Positions 50,379 through 58,980 of a stretch of 64,000 nucleotides of DNA are shown here, piece by piece; positions within the stretch are counted from its first letter, which is position 1, and each line of letters opens with the position of its first letter. The stretch comes from CBDDFQ01 sp965227035 (GTDB lineage Bacteria; Pseudomonadota; Gammaproteobacteria; Burkholderiales; Burkholderiaceae_C): contig OZ245724.1 of the NCBI GenBank assembly GCA_965227035.1, forward strand, positions 124,001-188,000. The letters run 5' to 3'. The notes beneath the pieces were generated by a model. That model did no database searches. It had not been told where the DNA came from and saw only the letters and a program-made list of their open reading frames with translations. Made by a program: the position numbers and the translations under genes.

Positions 50379-52364
50379 ATGAATAAACAGTCGACAGCAC
50401 GAAGCGTGATCCGCGAAGAGCGGCATCCGAATGCAGTGACCGCGCCTCCGGTTAATCGCGGTTCGATGGCACCCCGCCCGTGGCGTGGCTTCTGGAACAG
50501 CATGGCTACCGCCATCCTTCTCCCCTTTGCACGAACTGCACAGCCGGCCCCGAAATCGGATAACGCCAAGCTCGAACCCTGGCAACTCGCGGCAAACCGC
50601 CGACGCCTCGTTTTCATCCTGTTGACCATCGTCAGCACGGCTTTGGCGACAACCCTTTTCGCCGACCTTCAACCCGATCTCGACAATAACTGGCTGCAGT
50701 ACGGACAGATTGCTTTGTTCTGCTTGCTGTCGGCTTGGGTGGTCACCGGTTTCATGACCGCGATGATGGGTTTCTACGTGATGTTGCGCGGCGATGCGCA
50801 CGCGCTGTCGGCCCGCAAAGTTCAGAACAATCCTTTGGCCGATGACGTGCGTACTGCAGTGATCATGCCGATCTGCAACGAAGACGTGACCACGGTTTTC
50901 GCTGGCCTGCGTGCCACCTGCGAATCGATCGCCCTGACCAAGCACACCAAATCTTTCGATGTGTTCGTGCTGTCCGACAGTTACGATCCCGAAATCCAGG
51001 CCGCAGAACGTGCTGCCTGGGAAGAACTCCGCGCCAATCTGGCCGTGCATCCGGAACAACCGCAGGTCGAGGTTTATTACCGCCTTCGCACCCGCCGCAC
51101 TCATCGCAAGGCCGGCAACGTGGCAGATTTCTGCCGCCGTTGGGGCAAAGACTACCGCTACATGATCGTGCTCGACGCAGATAGCGTCATGAGCGGCGAT
51201 TGCATCGTGTCTATGGTCAAGCTCATGGAAGCCAACCCCAAGGCCGGCATCATCCAGACCACGACTCAGGCTATCGGTCACGTCACGCTGCACGCTCGCG
51301 CGCAGCAGTTCGCCTCGCGTGTGACCGGTCGCCTGTTCACCCTGGGCATGCAGTTCTGGCAGCTCGGCGAATCCCACTATTGGGGCCACAACGCGATCCT
51401 TCGCGTGGCACCGTTCATGGAACATTGCGCACTGGCTCCCATCAAGGGCACCGGCGGCATGTCGGGCGGCATCATGTCGCACGATTTCGTCGAAGCCGCT
51501 TTGATGCGCCGCGCCGGTTATCACGTGTGGCTGGTGTCCGATCTGGTCGGCAGCTACGAGCAACAACCGCCGGATCTGCTGGCTGAACTGCAGCGCGATC
51601 GTCGCTGGTGCCAGGGCAACCTGCAAAACTCCCGCCTGATCGCAGAACCCGGTATTCACCGCGTTCACCGCGCGATGTTCGCGACCGGCGCGATGGCATA
51701 CATCTCTGCGCCCATCTGGCTGTGTTTCCTGTCCATCGGCACCGCGCTCTGGCTCACCGGCACACCCATGGTGAACAGCTGGTTGTCGTTGCCGACCGAG
51801 TTGATGGCTCTCTGGGCCTGGACCCTGTCGATGCTGTTCCTGCCCCGAATCCTGGGTATCGCAGCTGTGCTGATCAATCGTGAACAACGCTTCTACGGCG
51901 GCACCTTGAGCCTGCTCAAGAGCTCGCTGCTCGAAAGCGTGATCGCGGTTCTTCAAGCGCCTATCCGTATGGTCGCCCACTCGGTGTTCGTGATTGCCGC
52001 AATCACCGGCCTGAAGCTCGACTGGAAATCGCCCCCCCGCGAAGCCAACGCAGTGCCCTGGTCGCATGCTGTGCAACGCTTCGGCACGATGAGCGGTTTC
52101 GTCGCGGTTCTGGCCATGGTCATTGCGTACATCGACGCTGGTGCGCTGCTCTGGATGCTGCCCGTCGGTCTGCCGCTTCTGCTGGCAATCCCGATGGCGG
52201 TCCTGACCAGCCAAACCGGATTCGGCGCCACGATGCGCGCGCATCGCTACCTGCTGATCCCCGAGGAATCGTGGTCGCCTGCAGTGTTGCGTCGTGCTTG
52301 GCAACACGCCGGCCTGATTCCCAAAACACCGCGAATCAGGACTCCTCTGCGTCAAGCGGCGTGA
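50379..52364 (+). CDS. opgH: Osmoregulated periplasmic glucan glucosyltransferase OpgH (MdoH)
   Basis: This inner-membrane GT2 enzyme polymerises and exports beta-glucans from UDP-glucose. It has 661 residues, shorter than E. coli (847) in both termini. About six membrane helices flank a cytoplasmic catalytic domain (TAVIMPICNEDVTTVFAGLR, VLDADSVMSGDC, FWQLGESHYWGHNAILRV, and the Q-R-D-R-R-W form of QxxRW). These stretches are very close to E. coli MdoH. The ATG at 50379 is chosen because the alternative at 50322 would precede the sigma-54 start point. No opgG is adjacent. Regulation by GlrR and sigma-54 is suggested by the upstream sites. Confidence 0.93.
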   Translation: MNKQSTARSVIREERHPNAVTAPPVNRGSMAPRPWRGFWNSMATAILLPFARTAQPAPKSDNAKLEPWQLAANRRRLVFILLTIVSTALATTLFADLQPDLDNNWLQYGQIALFCLLSAWVVTGFMTAMMGFYVMLRGDAHALSARKVQNNPLADDVRTAVIMPICNEDVTTVFAGLRATCESIALTKHTKSFDVFVLSDSYDPEIQAAERAAWEELRANLAVHPEQPQVEVYYRLRTRRTHRKAGNVADFCRRWGKDYRYMIVLDADSVMSGDCIVSMVKLMEANPKAGIIQTTTQAIGHVTLHARAQQFASRVTGRLFTLGMQFWQLGESHYWGHNAILRVAPFMEHCALAPIKGTGGMSGGIMSHDFVEAALMRRAGYHVWLVSDLVGSYEQQPPDLLAELQRDRRWCQGNLQNSRLIAEPGIHRVHRAMFATGAMAYISAPIWLCFLSIGTALWLTGTPMVNSWLSLPTELMALWAWTLSMLFLPRILGIAAVLINREQRFYGGTLSLLKSSLLESVIAVLQAPIRMVAHSVFVIAAITGLKLDWKSPPREANAVPWSHAVQRFGTMSGFVAVLAMVIAYIDAGALLWMLPVGLPLLLAIPMAVLTSQTGFGATMRAHRYLLIPEESWSPAVLRRAWQHAGLIPKTPRIRTPLRQAA

Positions 52365-52389
52365 TGCTGCCGATGCTGAAGAGCAATTG

Positions 52390-52417
52390 AAAAAGCGGGC
52401 CTTGCGCCCGCTTTTTT
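52390..52417. terminator. Bidirectional terminator between opgH and ffh
   Basis: GCGGGC at 52395-52400 pairs with GCCCGC at 52406-52411 around a 5-base loop. An A run precedes and a T run follows, so it can serve both opgH on the plus strand and ffh on the minus strand, which are convergent here. Confidence 0.88.
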
Positions 52418-52436
52418 GTTCGTCAAACCAATCGGA

Positions 52437-53807
52437 TCAGAATTTCGGCATTCCCGGTGGCATGCCCTTCATGCCACCCATCCGCTTCATCATTTTCATG
52501 AGGCCGCCGCCCTTCATCTTTTTCATCATTCCCTGCATCTGTTCGAATTCGTTGAGCAGTCGATTCACTTCCTGAACCTGCACGCCCGCGCCGCCTGCTA
52601 TACGACGCTTGCGCGTAGCCTTGATGAGCTCAGGCTTGCGGCGCTCCAGCGGCGTCATGCTCTGGATGATTCCTTCCTTGCGGCGAATATCTTTTTCCGC
52701 GCGCTGCAAGTCGACTTCGCTGGCTTTCGCAGCCATTTGCGTCGGAAGTTTGTCGAGAATATTGCCCAGGCCGCCCATGCTTTTCATTTGCTGGATCTGG
52801 CTAAGGAAGTCGTTCAGATCGAACCCGGACCCGCTCTTGACCTTGGCGGCGAGCTTTTGCGCCGCATCCATGTCCATGCCGGCGGTGACCTGCTCGACCA
52901 GCGCGACGATATCGCCCATGCCTAGAACGCGCCCTGCGTGGCGCTGTGCATCGAACACTTCGAGTCCGTCGATCTTCTCGCTAGTACCCGCGAATTTGAT
53001 CGGCGCACCGGTAATCTGGCGCACCGACAACGCAGCACCACCGCGTGAATCGCCATCGGTCTTGGTAAGCACGATGCCGGTGAGCGGCAGGGCATCCTTG
53101 AACGCCTTGGCGGTATTCACCGCATCCTGACCCTGCATCGCATCGACCACGAACAGCGTTTCGACCGGATTGAGTACCGCGTGCAGATCGCGGATTTCCT
53201 TCATCAGCACTTCGTCGATCGCCAGTCGGCCTGCGGTATCCACCAGCAGGACGTCGAAATAGTGTTTGCGCGCGTAGTCGAGGGCTGCAAGGCCGATGTC
53301 GACCGGCTTCTGATCGGCGGTGCTCGGAAACCACTCGGCGCCGGCTTGCCCGGTTACGGTTTTCAATTGCTGGATCGCGGCAGGGCGGTAGACGTCACCC
53401 GACACGGTGAGCACCTTCTTCTTGCGCTTCTCGATCAGATATTTGGCCAGCTTGGCGGTCGTCGTGGTTTTACCCGCGCCCTGCAAACCCGCCATCAAAA
53501 TCACTGCCGGTGGTTGGACCGACAGATTGATATCGCTGATCCCCTCGCCCATCGTGGCGGCGAGTTCCTGGTTGACGATGCCCACCAGCGCTTGACCCGG
53601 AGAGAGCGAGCCCATGACTTCCTGCCCGAGCGCTTTTTCTTTCACGCGTGCGATGAAATCGCGCACGACGGGAAGCGCAACGTCGGCTTCAAGCAGTGCC
53701 ATTCGCACTTCCCGCATCATGTCCTGGACGTTCGATTCGGTGATGCGCGCCTGTCCGCGCATTTCCTTGACCAGGCGAGATAGTTTTTCTGTGAGTGCGG
53801 AAGCCAT
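52437..53807 (-). CDS. ffh: Signal recognition particle protein Ffh
   Basis: Ffh is the SRP54 GTPase that binds 4.5S RNA and signal peptides and docks with FtsY. It has 456 residues (E. coli 453). N domain (1-90); G domain with P-loop GLQGAGKTTT at 107-116, DTAGRLAID and TKTDGDSRGGAAL; and the methionine-rich M domain (GMMKKMKGGGLMKMMKRMG), which ends the protein. The ATG is at 53807. It is divergent from ypjD with only about 30 bases between the starts, the same neighbour pair as in E. coli. Confidence 0.97.
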   Translation of the reverse strand: MASALTEKLSRLVKEMRGQARITESNVQDMMREVRMALLEADVALPVVRDFIARVKEKALGQEVMGSLSPGQALVGIVNQELAATMGEGISDINLSVQPPAVILMAGLQGAGKTTTTAKLAKYLIEKRKKKVLTVSGDVYRPAAIQQLKTVTGQAGAEWFPSTADQKPVDIGLAALDYARKHYFDVLLVDTAGRLAIDEVLMKEIRDLHAVLNPVETLFVVDAMQGQDAVNTAKAFKDALPLTGIVLTKTDGDSRGGAALSVRQITGAPIKFAGTSEKIDGLEVFDAQRHAGRVLGMGDIVALVEQVTAGMDMDAAQKLAAKVKSGSGFDLNDFLSQIQQMKSMGGLGNILDKLPTQMAAKASEVDLQRAEKDIRRKEGIIQSMTPLERRKPELIKATRKRRIAGGAGVQVQEVNRLLNEFEQMQGMMKKMKGGGLMKMMKRMGGMKGMPPGMPKF

Positions 53808-53840
53808 TAATTTGCTCGTTCGTAACGCTAAACTGTGTGG

Positions 53841-54644
53841 ATGATTTTAGCCAGTGCGTCCCCCGCAAGCCTGCTTCTAGGTATAGCCGCCGTTGCAGCC
53901 TATGCAGTGCCCGCAGCGGTGGCGTCGTTTGTGCGAAGCCAGATTTCTCGCGTTGCCCTCATGATTGCATGGCTGTTTCACGGGTTGACGCTGGTGGTGA
54001 CCCTTTTCGGACCCACCCCCCAGTTTGGGTTCGCCCCGGCGCTTTCAATCACCGCCTGGCTGGTTCTGACAGTCTATGGCATCGAAATCCGGGTGTTCCC
54101 GCAACTTCGCGGCAGATGGATTCTTGCCATTCTGGGTGCCGCCACCGTGGTACTTTCTCTCGTATTTCCCGGCAAACCCCTTCATGTATCGGCTTCTCCG
54201 CTGTTGCCTTTGCACCTAGCGCTCGGAATTGCTTCGTATGGTTTGTTTGCCGCCGCCGTGGTTCATGCATGGCTCATGACTCGCGCCGAAAAACAGATTC
54301 GCCTGGCTTCCGATGAGGGCGGCGGCGTTCCGCTTCTTACTTTGGAAAGACTCACGTTTCGCTTCGTCGTGGCTGGTTTCGTTCTTTTGACGGCCACGCT
54401 GCTGGCGGGCTGGTTCTTCGGAGAGCGACTCTACGGCCCGGGCAAGCCGTGGCAATGGGATCACAAGACGATTCTGTCTCTTCTAGCCTGGGTCACCTTC
54501 GCGACATTGCTAATCGGCCGTACCCGATTTGGCTGGCGAGGCAAGCGTGCAGTGCGATTCCTCTACGTTGGAACTGCGTTGCTGCTGCTGGCCTACGTCG
54601 GCTCTCGCTTTGTCCTCGAAGTTCTTTTAGGGCGCATGTCGTGA
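53841..54644 (+). CDS. ypjD: YpjD-type inner-membrane protein (CcsA cytochrome c assembly family)
   Basis: This 267-residue polytopic membrane protein has about eight helices and belongs to the CcsA/HemX-like family: LLPLHLALGIASYGLFAAAV has the conserved His, and PWQWDHKTILSLLAWVTFA has the tryptophan-rich and His motif. The function of YpjD is unsettled; no haem-ligation partner genes are nearby. The start could be the ATG at 53841 or the GTG at 53835; neither has a good ribosome site, and the region upstream is only the ffh divergent spacer. It overlaps the next gene in GTGA. Confidence 0.82.
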   Translation: MILASASPASLLLGIAAVAAYAVPAAVASFVRSQISRVALMIAWLFHGLTLVVTLFGPTPQFGFAPALSITAWLVLTVYGIEIRVFPQLRGRWILAILGAATVVLSLVFPGKPLHVSASPLLPLHLALGIASYGLFAAAVVHAWLMTRAEKQIRLASDEGGGVPLLTLERLTFRFVVAGFVLLTATLLAGWFFGERLYGPGKPWQWDHKTILSLLAWVTFATLLIGRTRFGWRGKRAVRFLYVGTALLLLAYVGSRFVLEVLLGRMS

Positions 54645-54868
54645 AGCTCATCATCATTGCGTTCGCAGTGCTCGTTGGCATCTGGATATTTCGTCGTGGA
54701 CGAAACGAAGAAGCGATCAAGCGCAAAGAGGAGCGTCGTCGCATTGCCATCCCTCAGGATATGGTGGAGTGCGCAGTGTGCGGATTGCATCTGCCGCGTG
54801 CGGATGCGGTGCTCAAAGGCGATGCGTCGTTCTGCAGCGCCGCTCACCTGCAAAGCGCAAAAGGCTAG
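54641..54868 (+). CDS. PP0621-family small membrane protein
   Basis: This 75-residue protein has one N-terminal membrane helix (LIIIAFAVLVGIWIF), a charged stretch (RRGRNEEAIKRKEERRR) and a C-terminal metal-binding-like module with Cys and His residues (VECAVCGLHLPRADAV ... SFCSAAH). This organisation fits the PP0621 family, usually found next to pilS in betaproteobacteria. The GTG start overlaps the ypjD stop (GTGA). The function is unknown; the Cys/His pattern suggests zinc binding. Confidence 0.78.
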   Translation: MKLIIIAFAVLVGIWIFRRGRNEEAIKRKEERRRIAIPQDMVECAVCGLHLPRADAVLKGDASFCSAAHLQSAKG

Positions 54869-54877
54869 CGCACGCTC

Positions 54878-56614
54878 ATGGACCTGACCACGCGGACGCG
54901 TCCAACCGAAGCAGCCGAATCTCCCGATTTCATAAGAGACGCCTTGGCGTTTTCACGATTGTGGAAAGGCTTCATGACCGCACGGGTCATGATCGCGGTG
55001 CTGTTGCTCGGCATTCAGGTGCTCACGATGCTGGGGATGGTCACCACCGGCGCGGACGCTTCTGCCACGCACCTTGTCACCATCGAGTGCTCACTCTATT
55101 TTTTGGCCACGCTCGCAGTGCGACTGTTCGCGAAACCACGACGGCCGGGTCGCACTTTCGACATTCAGTGGGCCATCACGGTCGGGGTCGATCTGGTGGC
55201 TTTTGCGCTGCTGCAGTTCGTCCAGAACACCACCATCAACTACGCGCCTCTACTTGCAATGCCGGTGCTGATGGCGGCGGTGTTGGGATCGACCTTGATT
55301 GCGCTCGGAACAGCGGCCACGGTCACGATTTTGTTGCTCGCAGAAGCCTGGTGGGTGGGGCTTACCTTTCCGATGGAGGCGTCGTCGCGCCTGTTTCAGG
55401 CGGGGCTCACCGGCACCGGTTATTTCATGGTGGCTTTTCTCACCAATCAACTCGCGTCAAGGCTGGCGCGTGAAGAAGAGCGAGCCAGTCGAAGCGCGAT
55501 GAACGCGCAGTTGCAGACGCAGGTCAATGAACTGGTGATCGAAGCACTTGCAGACGGAATTCTGGTGATCGATTCGCGTGGTTTGGTCCGATCCGCCAAT
55601 CCGGCGGCGGCGCAGTTGATCGGAGGCGATATCGGTCCGGTTCCTGCAGGCATATCGCTGTCGCTCGATCCCGCGTGGGAGCCGCTGCAAGACGTCGCCT
55701 TTCGGACATTTCTGGAGGGCAACTGCGAGGGCAAAGACGTCGTCATCGCACATTCCGGTCAGAGTCCGAGACGACTGCGAGTGCGTACTCGACTGACGTC
55801 ATCGTGGAGCGCGGGTCCAGAAAATCTTTGCGTGATGTTTCTCGAGGATCTGCGAGAAATGGAAGCGCGATTGCGTACCGACAAGCTGGTCGCCATGGGT
55901 CGTATGTCGGCGGCCGTGGCGCACGAAATCAGAAATCCGCTTGCGGCAATTTCACAGGCGAATGCGCTGCTCGACGAGGACCTGGTCGATCCCGGCCACA
56001 AACGGCTCACGCTCATGGTGACCCAGAACACGCAGCGGCTCGCACGCATCGTCGAAGAGGTTCTGGAAATTGCGCGAGTGCCTCATCAGGTCATGACAAC
56101 CCCTACCACGGCGCTGCCACTGGATGCCGCCATTTCAGGTATCTGCCGCGACTGGATTTTGCAGTCGGGCAGCATCGGCCGCGTCACATTGATCATGAAG
56201 GGCGGCGAATTTTTGATCTCTTTCGACGCGGATCATTTAAGGCGCGTGATCGTCAATCTGCTCGACAACGCGCTTCGCTACGCGCAGGGCTTGCAGGATT
56301 CGATTCAGGTCTCGACAGAAATATCGAATCGCGGCCAGGCAGGACTTCGGGTCTGGAGCGATGGTGCGCCGCTCGAGAAAGCGGTCGAAGAGCATTTATT
56401 CGAACCGTTTTTCTCGTCCGAGAGCCGCTCCAGCGGGTTGGGCCTGTATATTTGCCGCGAGTTGTGCCAACGTCACGCGGCGACGATCGGATATCAGCGT
56501 GTTGCGCGAAACTGTTCGCGCGGCAACGTCGTAGGCAACGAATTTTTCGTGCTCTTCCGACACGCTCGAGCTACGTCTGCCGATCAAGAGCCTCTGGACT
56601 CACTACTGGTTTAA
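54878..56614 (+). CDS. pilS: Sensor histidine kinase PilS
   Basis: This 578-residue kinase has about six N-terminal membrane helices (residues 30-195) without a large periplasmic loop, a PAS domain (IEALADGILVIDSRGLVRSA), a HisKA domain with phospho-acceptor His349 (AVAHEIRNPLAAI) and a HATPase domain (VNLLDNALRYAQ, SGLGLYICREL). This architecture and the NtrC-type partner gene 3 bases downstream identify PilS, which controls type IV pilin expression. The pilin gene is not in the window. Confidence 0.87.
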   Translation: MDLTTRTRPTEAAESPDFIRDALAFSRLWKGFMTARVMIAVLLLGIQVLTMLGMVTTGADASATHLVTIECSLYFLATLAVRLFAKPRRPGRTFDIQWAITVGVDLVAFALLQFVQNTTINYAPLLAMPVLMAAVLGSTLIALGTAATVTILLLAEAWWVGLTFPMEASSRLFQAGLTGTGYFMVAFLTNQLASRLAREEERASRSAMNAQLQTQVNELVIEALADGILVIDSRGLVRSANPAAAQLIGGDIGPVPAGISLSLDPAWEPLQDVAFRTFLEGNCEGKDVVIAHSGQSPRRLRVRTRLTSSWSAGPENLCVMFLEDLREMEARLRTDKLVAMGRMSAAVAHEIRNPLAAISQANALLDEDLVDPGHKRLTLMVTQNTQRLARIVEEVLEIARVPHQVMTTPTTALPLDAAISGICRDWILQSGSIGRVTLIMKGGEFLISFDADHLRRVIVNLLDNALRYAQGLQDSIQVSTEISNRGQAGLRVWSDGAPLEKAVEEHLFEPFFSSESRSSGLGLYICRELCQRHAATIGYQRVARNCSRGNVVGNEFFVLFRHARATSADQEPLDSLLV

Positions 56615-56617
56615 ACA

Positions 56618-58096
56618 ATGGCGACCGCCGGATCTTCATCAGCTGCAAATATCCTTGTCGTCGACGACGAGCCGGATCTGCGCACGCTTTACGAGCTCAC
56701 GCTTTTGCGTGAAGGCTATCGCGTGGAAACCGCTGCCACCGTATCGGAAGCTGCCGAACGTCAGTTGGCTACCAAGTACGACGTCGTCATCACCGACATG
56801 CGATTGCCGGATGGACAAGGATTGCAGCTGCTGCGCAATTCGCCGCAGCAAAGCCGTCATGAACGATACGTGGTGATTACCGCGTACGGCTCGGCCGAGA
56901 ACGCAGTCGAAGCGTTGAAAGCCGGCGCGTTCGACTACCTCACCAAACCGGTCGATCTCAAGCAGTTTCGCGCCGTGGTCGCATCCGCAGTTCAGGACGG
57001 CACGCTCAGCAGAAAAGAAAACGAAGCTCCGGTTGTCCCGAGCGATGCAGTGAAACCTGCGAGTTCCTTGTCGGCAGCGGAATTGAACGATCACGCGGGA
57101 CTTCAAAAACTGGTGGGCAGATCCGATGCAATGCGTCAGGTCAAGAACCGCATTCTGAAAGTCGCGCGTAGCATGGCGCCGGTTTTGGTTCGAGGCGAAT
57201 CCGGTACCGGCAAAGAGCTGGTGGCACGCGCGATTCACGATTGCAGTCACCGCACCGAAGGCCCTTTCGTTGCGGTGAACTGCGGCGCAATTCCAGAGAA
57301 CCTCCTTGAGGCGGAATTCTTCGGTGCGAAAAAAGGGTCGTATACCGGCGCGACTCAGGATCGGGACGGTTATTTCCAGGCCGCACGCGGAGGCACCTTG
57401 TTCCTCGATGAGATCGGCGATTTGCCTGTCGCCATGCAATCGAAGCTGTTGCGCGCGATTCAGGAGCGGCATGTGCGTCCGCTGGGATCGACCGTGGAAG
57501 ATATCGTGGATGTGCGCATCGTGAGCGCAACCCATCGCGATTTGAGCGCAGATGTTCAGTCGGGCCGTTTTCGCCAGGATCTTTTTTATCGGCTGAACGT
57601 CATCGACATATACATACCGCCGCTGCGCGAGCGACGCGAAGATCTGCCGGCGCTTTGCCAGTCGCTGCTCGCGCGCATCGCGGCAGATTCGGGAATGCCG
57701 GCTCCCATGCTGTCGAGCGCGATGCTTGCCGAGCTGGCCTCGCAACCCTTGCCGGGAAATGTTCGCGAACTCGAAAACCTGTTGCACCGCGCCGTTGCTC
57801 TCAGCGATGGCGATGAGCTGTTCGTCGATGCAGTGGCGTCGAGCGGCGCAAATTCTCAACCAGCCGCGCTCGGACCGATGTCATCGACGTCTGCCGCAGT
57901 CGCACCGGCCGATCTGCAGGCCTTCCTCGATTCACAGGAGCGCGAAATTCTGGTGCGTACGCTTCATGAAACCGGCTTCAACCGAACTGCCGCTGCGGCA
58001 AAGCTCGGACTGAGTCTTCGGCAGATTCGATATCGGATTGCACGCTTGAACATCACCACGCCGTTCGGCGAAGACGCATCAGATGACGGCAACTGA
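56618..58096 (+). CDS. pilR: Sigma-54-dependent response regulator PilR
   Basis: This 492-residue protein has a receiver domain with Asp60 (ITDMRLPDGQG) and LTKPVDL, and an AAA+ domain with Walker A GESGTGKE at 193-200. The sigma-54-contact loop GSYTGA is at 240-245, a usual PilR variant. LFLDEIGDLPVAMQSKLLRA forms the Walker B region. The C-terminal Fis-type helix-turn-helix contains FNRTAAAAKLGLSLRQIRYR. It follows pilS directly and overlaps ampD by 14 bases, an order typical of this group. Confidence 0.9.
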   Translation: MATAGSSSAANILVVDDEPDLRTLYELTLLREGYRVETAATVSEAAERQLATKYDVVITDMRLPDGQGLQLLRNSPQQSRHERYVVITAYGSAENAVEALKAGAFDYLTKPVDLKQFRAVVASAVQDGTLSRKENEAPVVPSDAVKPASSLSAAELNDHAGLQKLVGRSDAMRQVKNRILKVARSMAPVLVRGESGTGKELVARAIHDCSHRTEGPFVAVNCGAIPENLLEAEFFGAKKGSYTGATQDRDGYFQAARGGTLFLDEIGDLPVAMQSKLLRAIQERHVRPLGSTVEDIVDVRIVSATHRDLSADVQSGRFRQDLFYRLNVIDIYIPPLRERREDLPALCQSLLARIAADSGMPAPMLSSAMLAELASQPLPGNVRELENLLHRAVALSDGDELFVDAVASSGANSQPAALGPMSSTSAAVAPADLQAFLDSQEREILVRTLHETGFNRTAAAAKLGLSLRQIRYRIARLNITTPFGEDASDDGN

Positions 58097-58679
58097 GAGC
58101 ACAGAAAAATCGCCGCCGTCTGGCGAGTCCTGGCATGACGGTTGGTATCGATTTGCGCGTCATGTGAAATCTCCGAACTTTGGACCGCGTCCCGACAACT
58201 CACCCATCGATTTGCTGTTGATTCATTCGATCAGTCTGCCGCCGGAAGAATATGGTGGGCCTTATGTGGAGCAGCTGTTCACGAACACGCTCGACTGGGA
58301 CGCGCATCCTTATTTCAAGACGATCGAAGGCGCTGAAGTCTCGGCGCATTTTTTCATTCGTCGCGATGGACAGCTCTGGCAATTCGTCAGCTGCGATTCG
58401 CGCGCATGGCATGCAGGAAGGTCGTCGTTCGCAGGTCGCGAGAACGTCAACGATTTTTCTATCGGCATAGAACTCGAAGGAATCGAGGGCGGCGAATTCG
58501 AACTTCCGCAATACGAAACCCTGGCGAGCATTGCGTCGGCAATCGCTTTGAAATATCGGATAGCGCATATTGCAGGACACGAGCACGTCGCACCGGGCAG
58601 GAAAAAAGATCCGGGAGAAAATTTCGATTGGTCACGCATGCGCCAGTCTTTGGGATGGGAAAATAAGTGCTTTCCCTAG
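58083..58679 (+). CDS. ampD: 1,6-anhydro-MurNAc-L-alanine amidase AmpD
   Basis: This cytoplasmic zinc amidase recycles anhydro-muropeptides and, through their level, affects AmpR-type beta-lactamase control. It has 198 residues (E. coli 183). Zinc ligands are His48 (LLIHSISLP), the His of AGHEHVAPG and the Asp of RKKDPGENFDW. VSAHFFIRRDGQLWQFV and NDFSIGIELEG are family segments. The first 45 residues are longer than in E. coli. The start overlaps pilR by 14 bases. About 300 bases without a gene follow before nrdA. Confidence 0.95.
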   Translation: MTATESTEKSPPSGESWHDGWYRFARHVKSPNFGPRPDNSPIDLLLIHSISLPPEEYGGPYVEQLFTNTLDWDAHPYFKTIEGAEVSAHFFIRRDGQLWQFVSCDSRAWHAGRSSFAGRENVNDFSIGIELEGIEGGEFELPQYETLASIASAIALKYRIAHIAGHEHVAPGRKKDPGENFDWSRMRQSLGWENKCFP

Positions 58680-58826
58680 CGGCCCGTCATCTATAGAACT
58701 TTCGCTGGTATTCGTGCATTTTTATGCATTCGATGTGCCTGCTTTCTACGAACTTTCCACCATCTTTTCAGTGTTTTCGTCTAGGTGTTTCGGCGCGCCG
58801 GGGAATATTTCTTCGTTGTCGTCAAT

Positions 58827-58842
58827 ACGCTACCCGTAGTGG
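58827..58842 (+). promoter_or_regulatory. NrdR box 1 (degenerate)
   Basis: ACGCTACCCGTAGTGG matches 10 of 16 positions of the NrdR consensus ACACWATATATWGTGT. It starts exactly 31 bp before box 2, the three-helical-turn spacing characteristic of paired NrdR boxes. Confidence 0.6.
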
Positions 58843-58871
58843 TTGTATTGAAGATAGACCCCATATATAGT
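58843..58871 (+). promoter_or_regulatory. Probable nrdA promoter
   Basis: TTGTAT at 58843-58848 and TATAGT at 58866-58871 are 17 bases apart. The -10 lies within NrdR box 2, so bound NrdR would block RNA polymerase. The upstream stretch 58680-58826 shows only A/T-rich DNA and no gene. Confidence 0.55.
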
Positions 58872-58873
58872 GT
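58858..58873 (+). promoter_or_regulatory. NrdR box 2
   Basis: ACCCCATATATAGTGT matches 14 of 16 positions of the NrdR consensus ACACWATATATWGTGT. NrdR is the ATP/dATP-sensing repressor of ribonucleotide reductase genes. Confidence 0.8.
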
Positions 58874-58980
58874 CTGAGCGGCATCGTTCGAACACTGAAA
58901 ATTCAGTCGAAAACAACGAACGCATCGCCCCGAATTCGCGCTAACACAAACAAAAAGTTTTGCTTTCAGAAGAGGAAACC

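Noticed and set aside
50352..52355. Antisense 667-codon open frame opposite opgH
   Set aside because: Its translation has no recognisable domain and is rich in His, Gln and Arg, as expected for the complement of GC-rich coding DNA; opgH itself is unmistakable.
54049..54270. Possible 4.5S RNA or tRNA near ffh
   Set aside because: No 4.5S RNA consensus or cloverleaf was seen; the region is coding for the YpjD-type protein.
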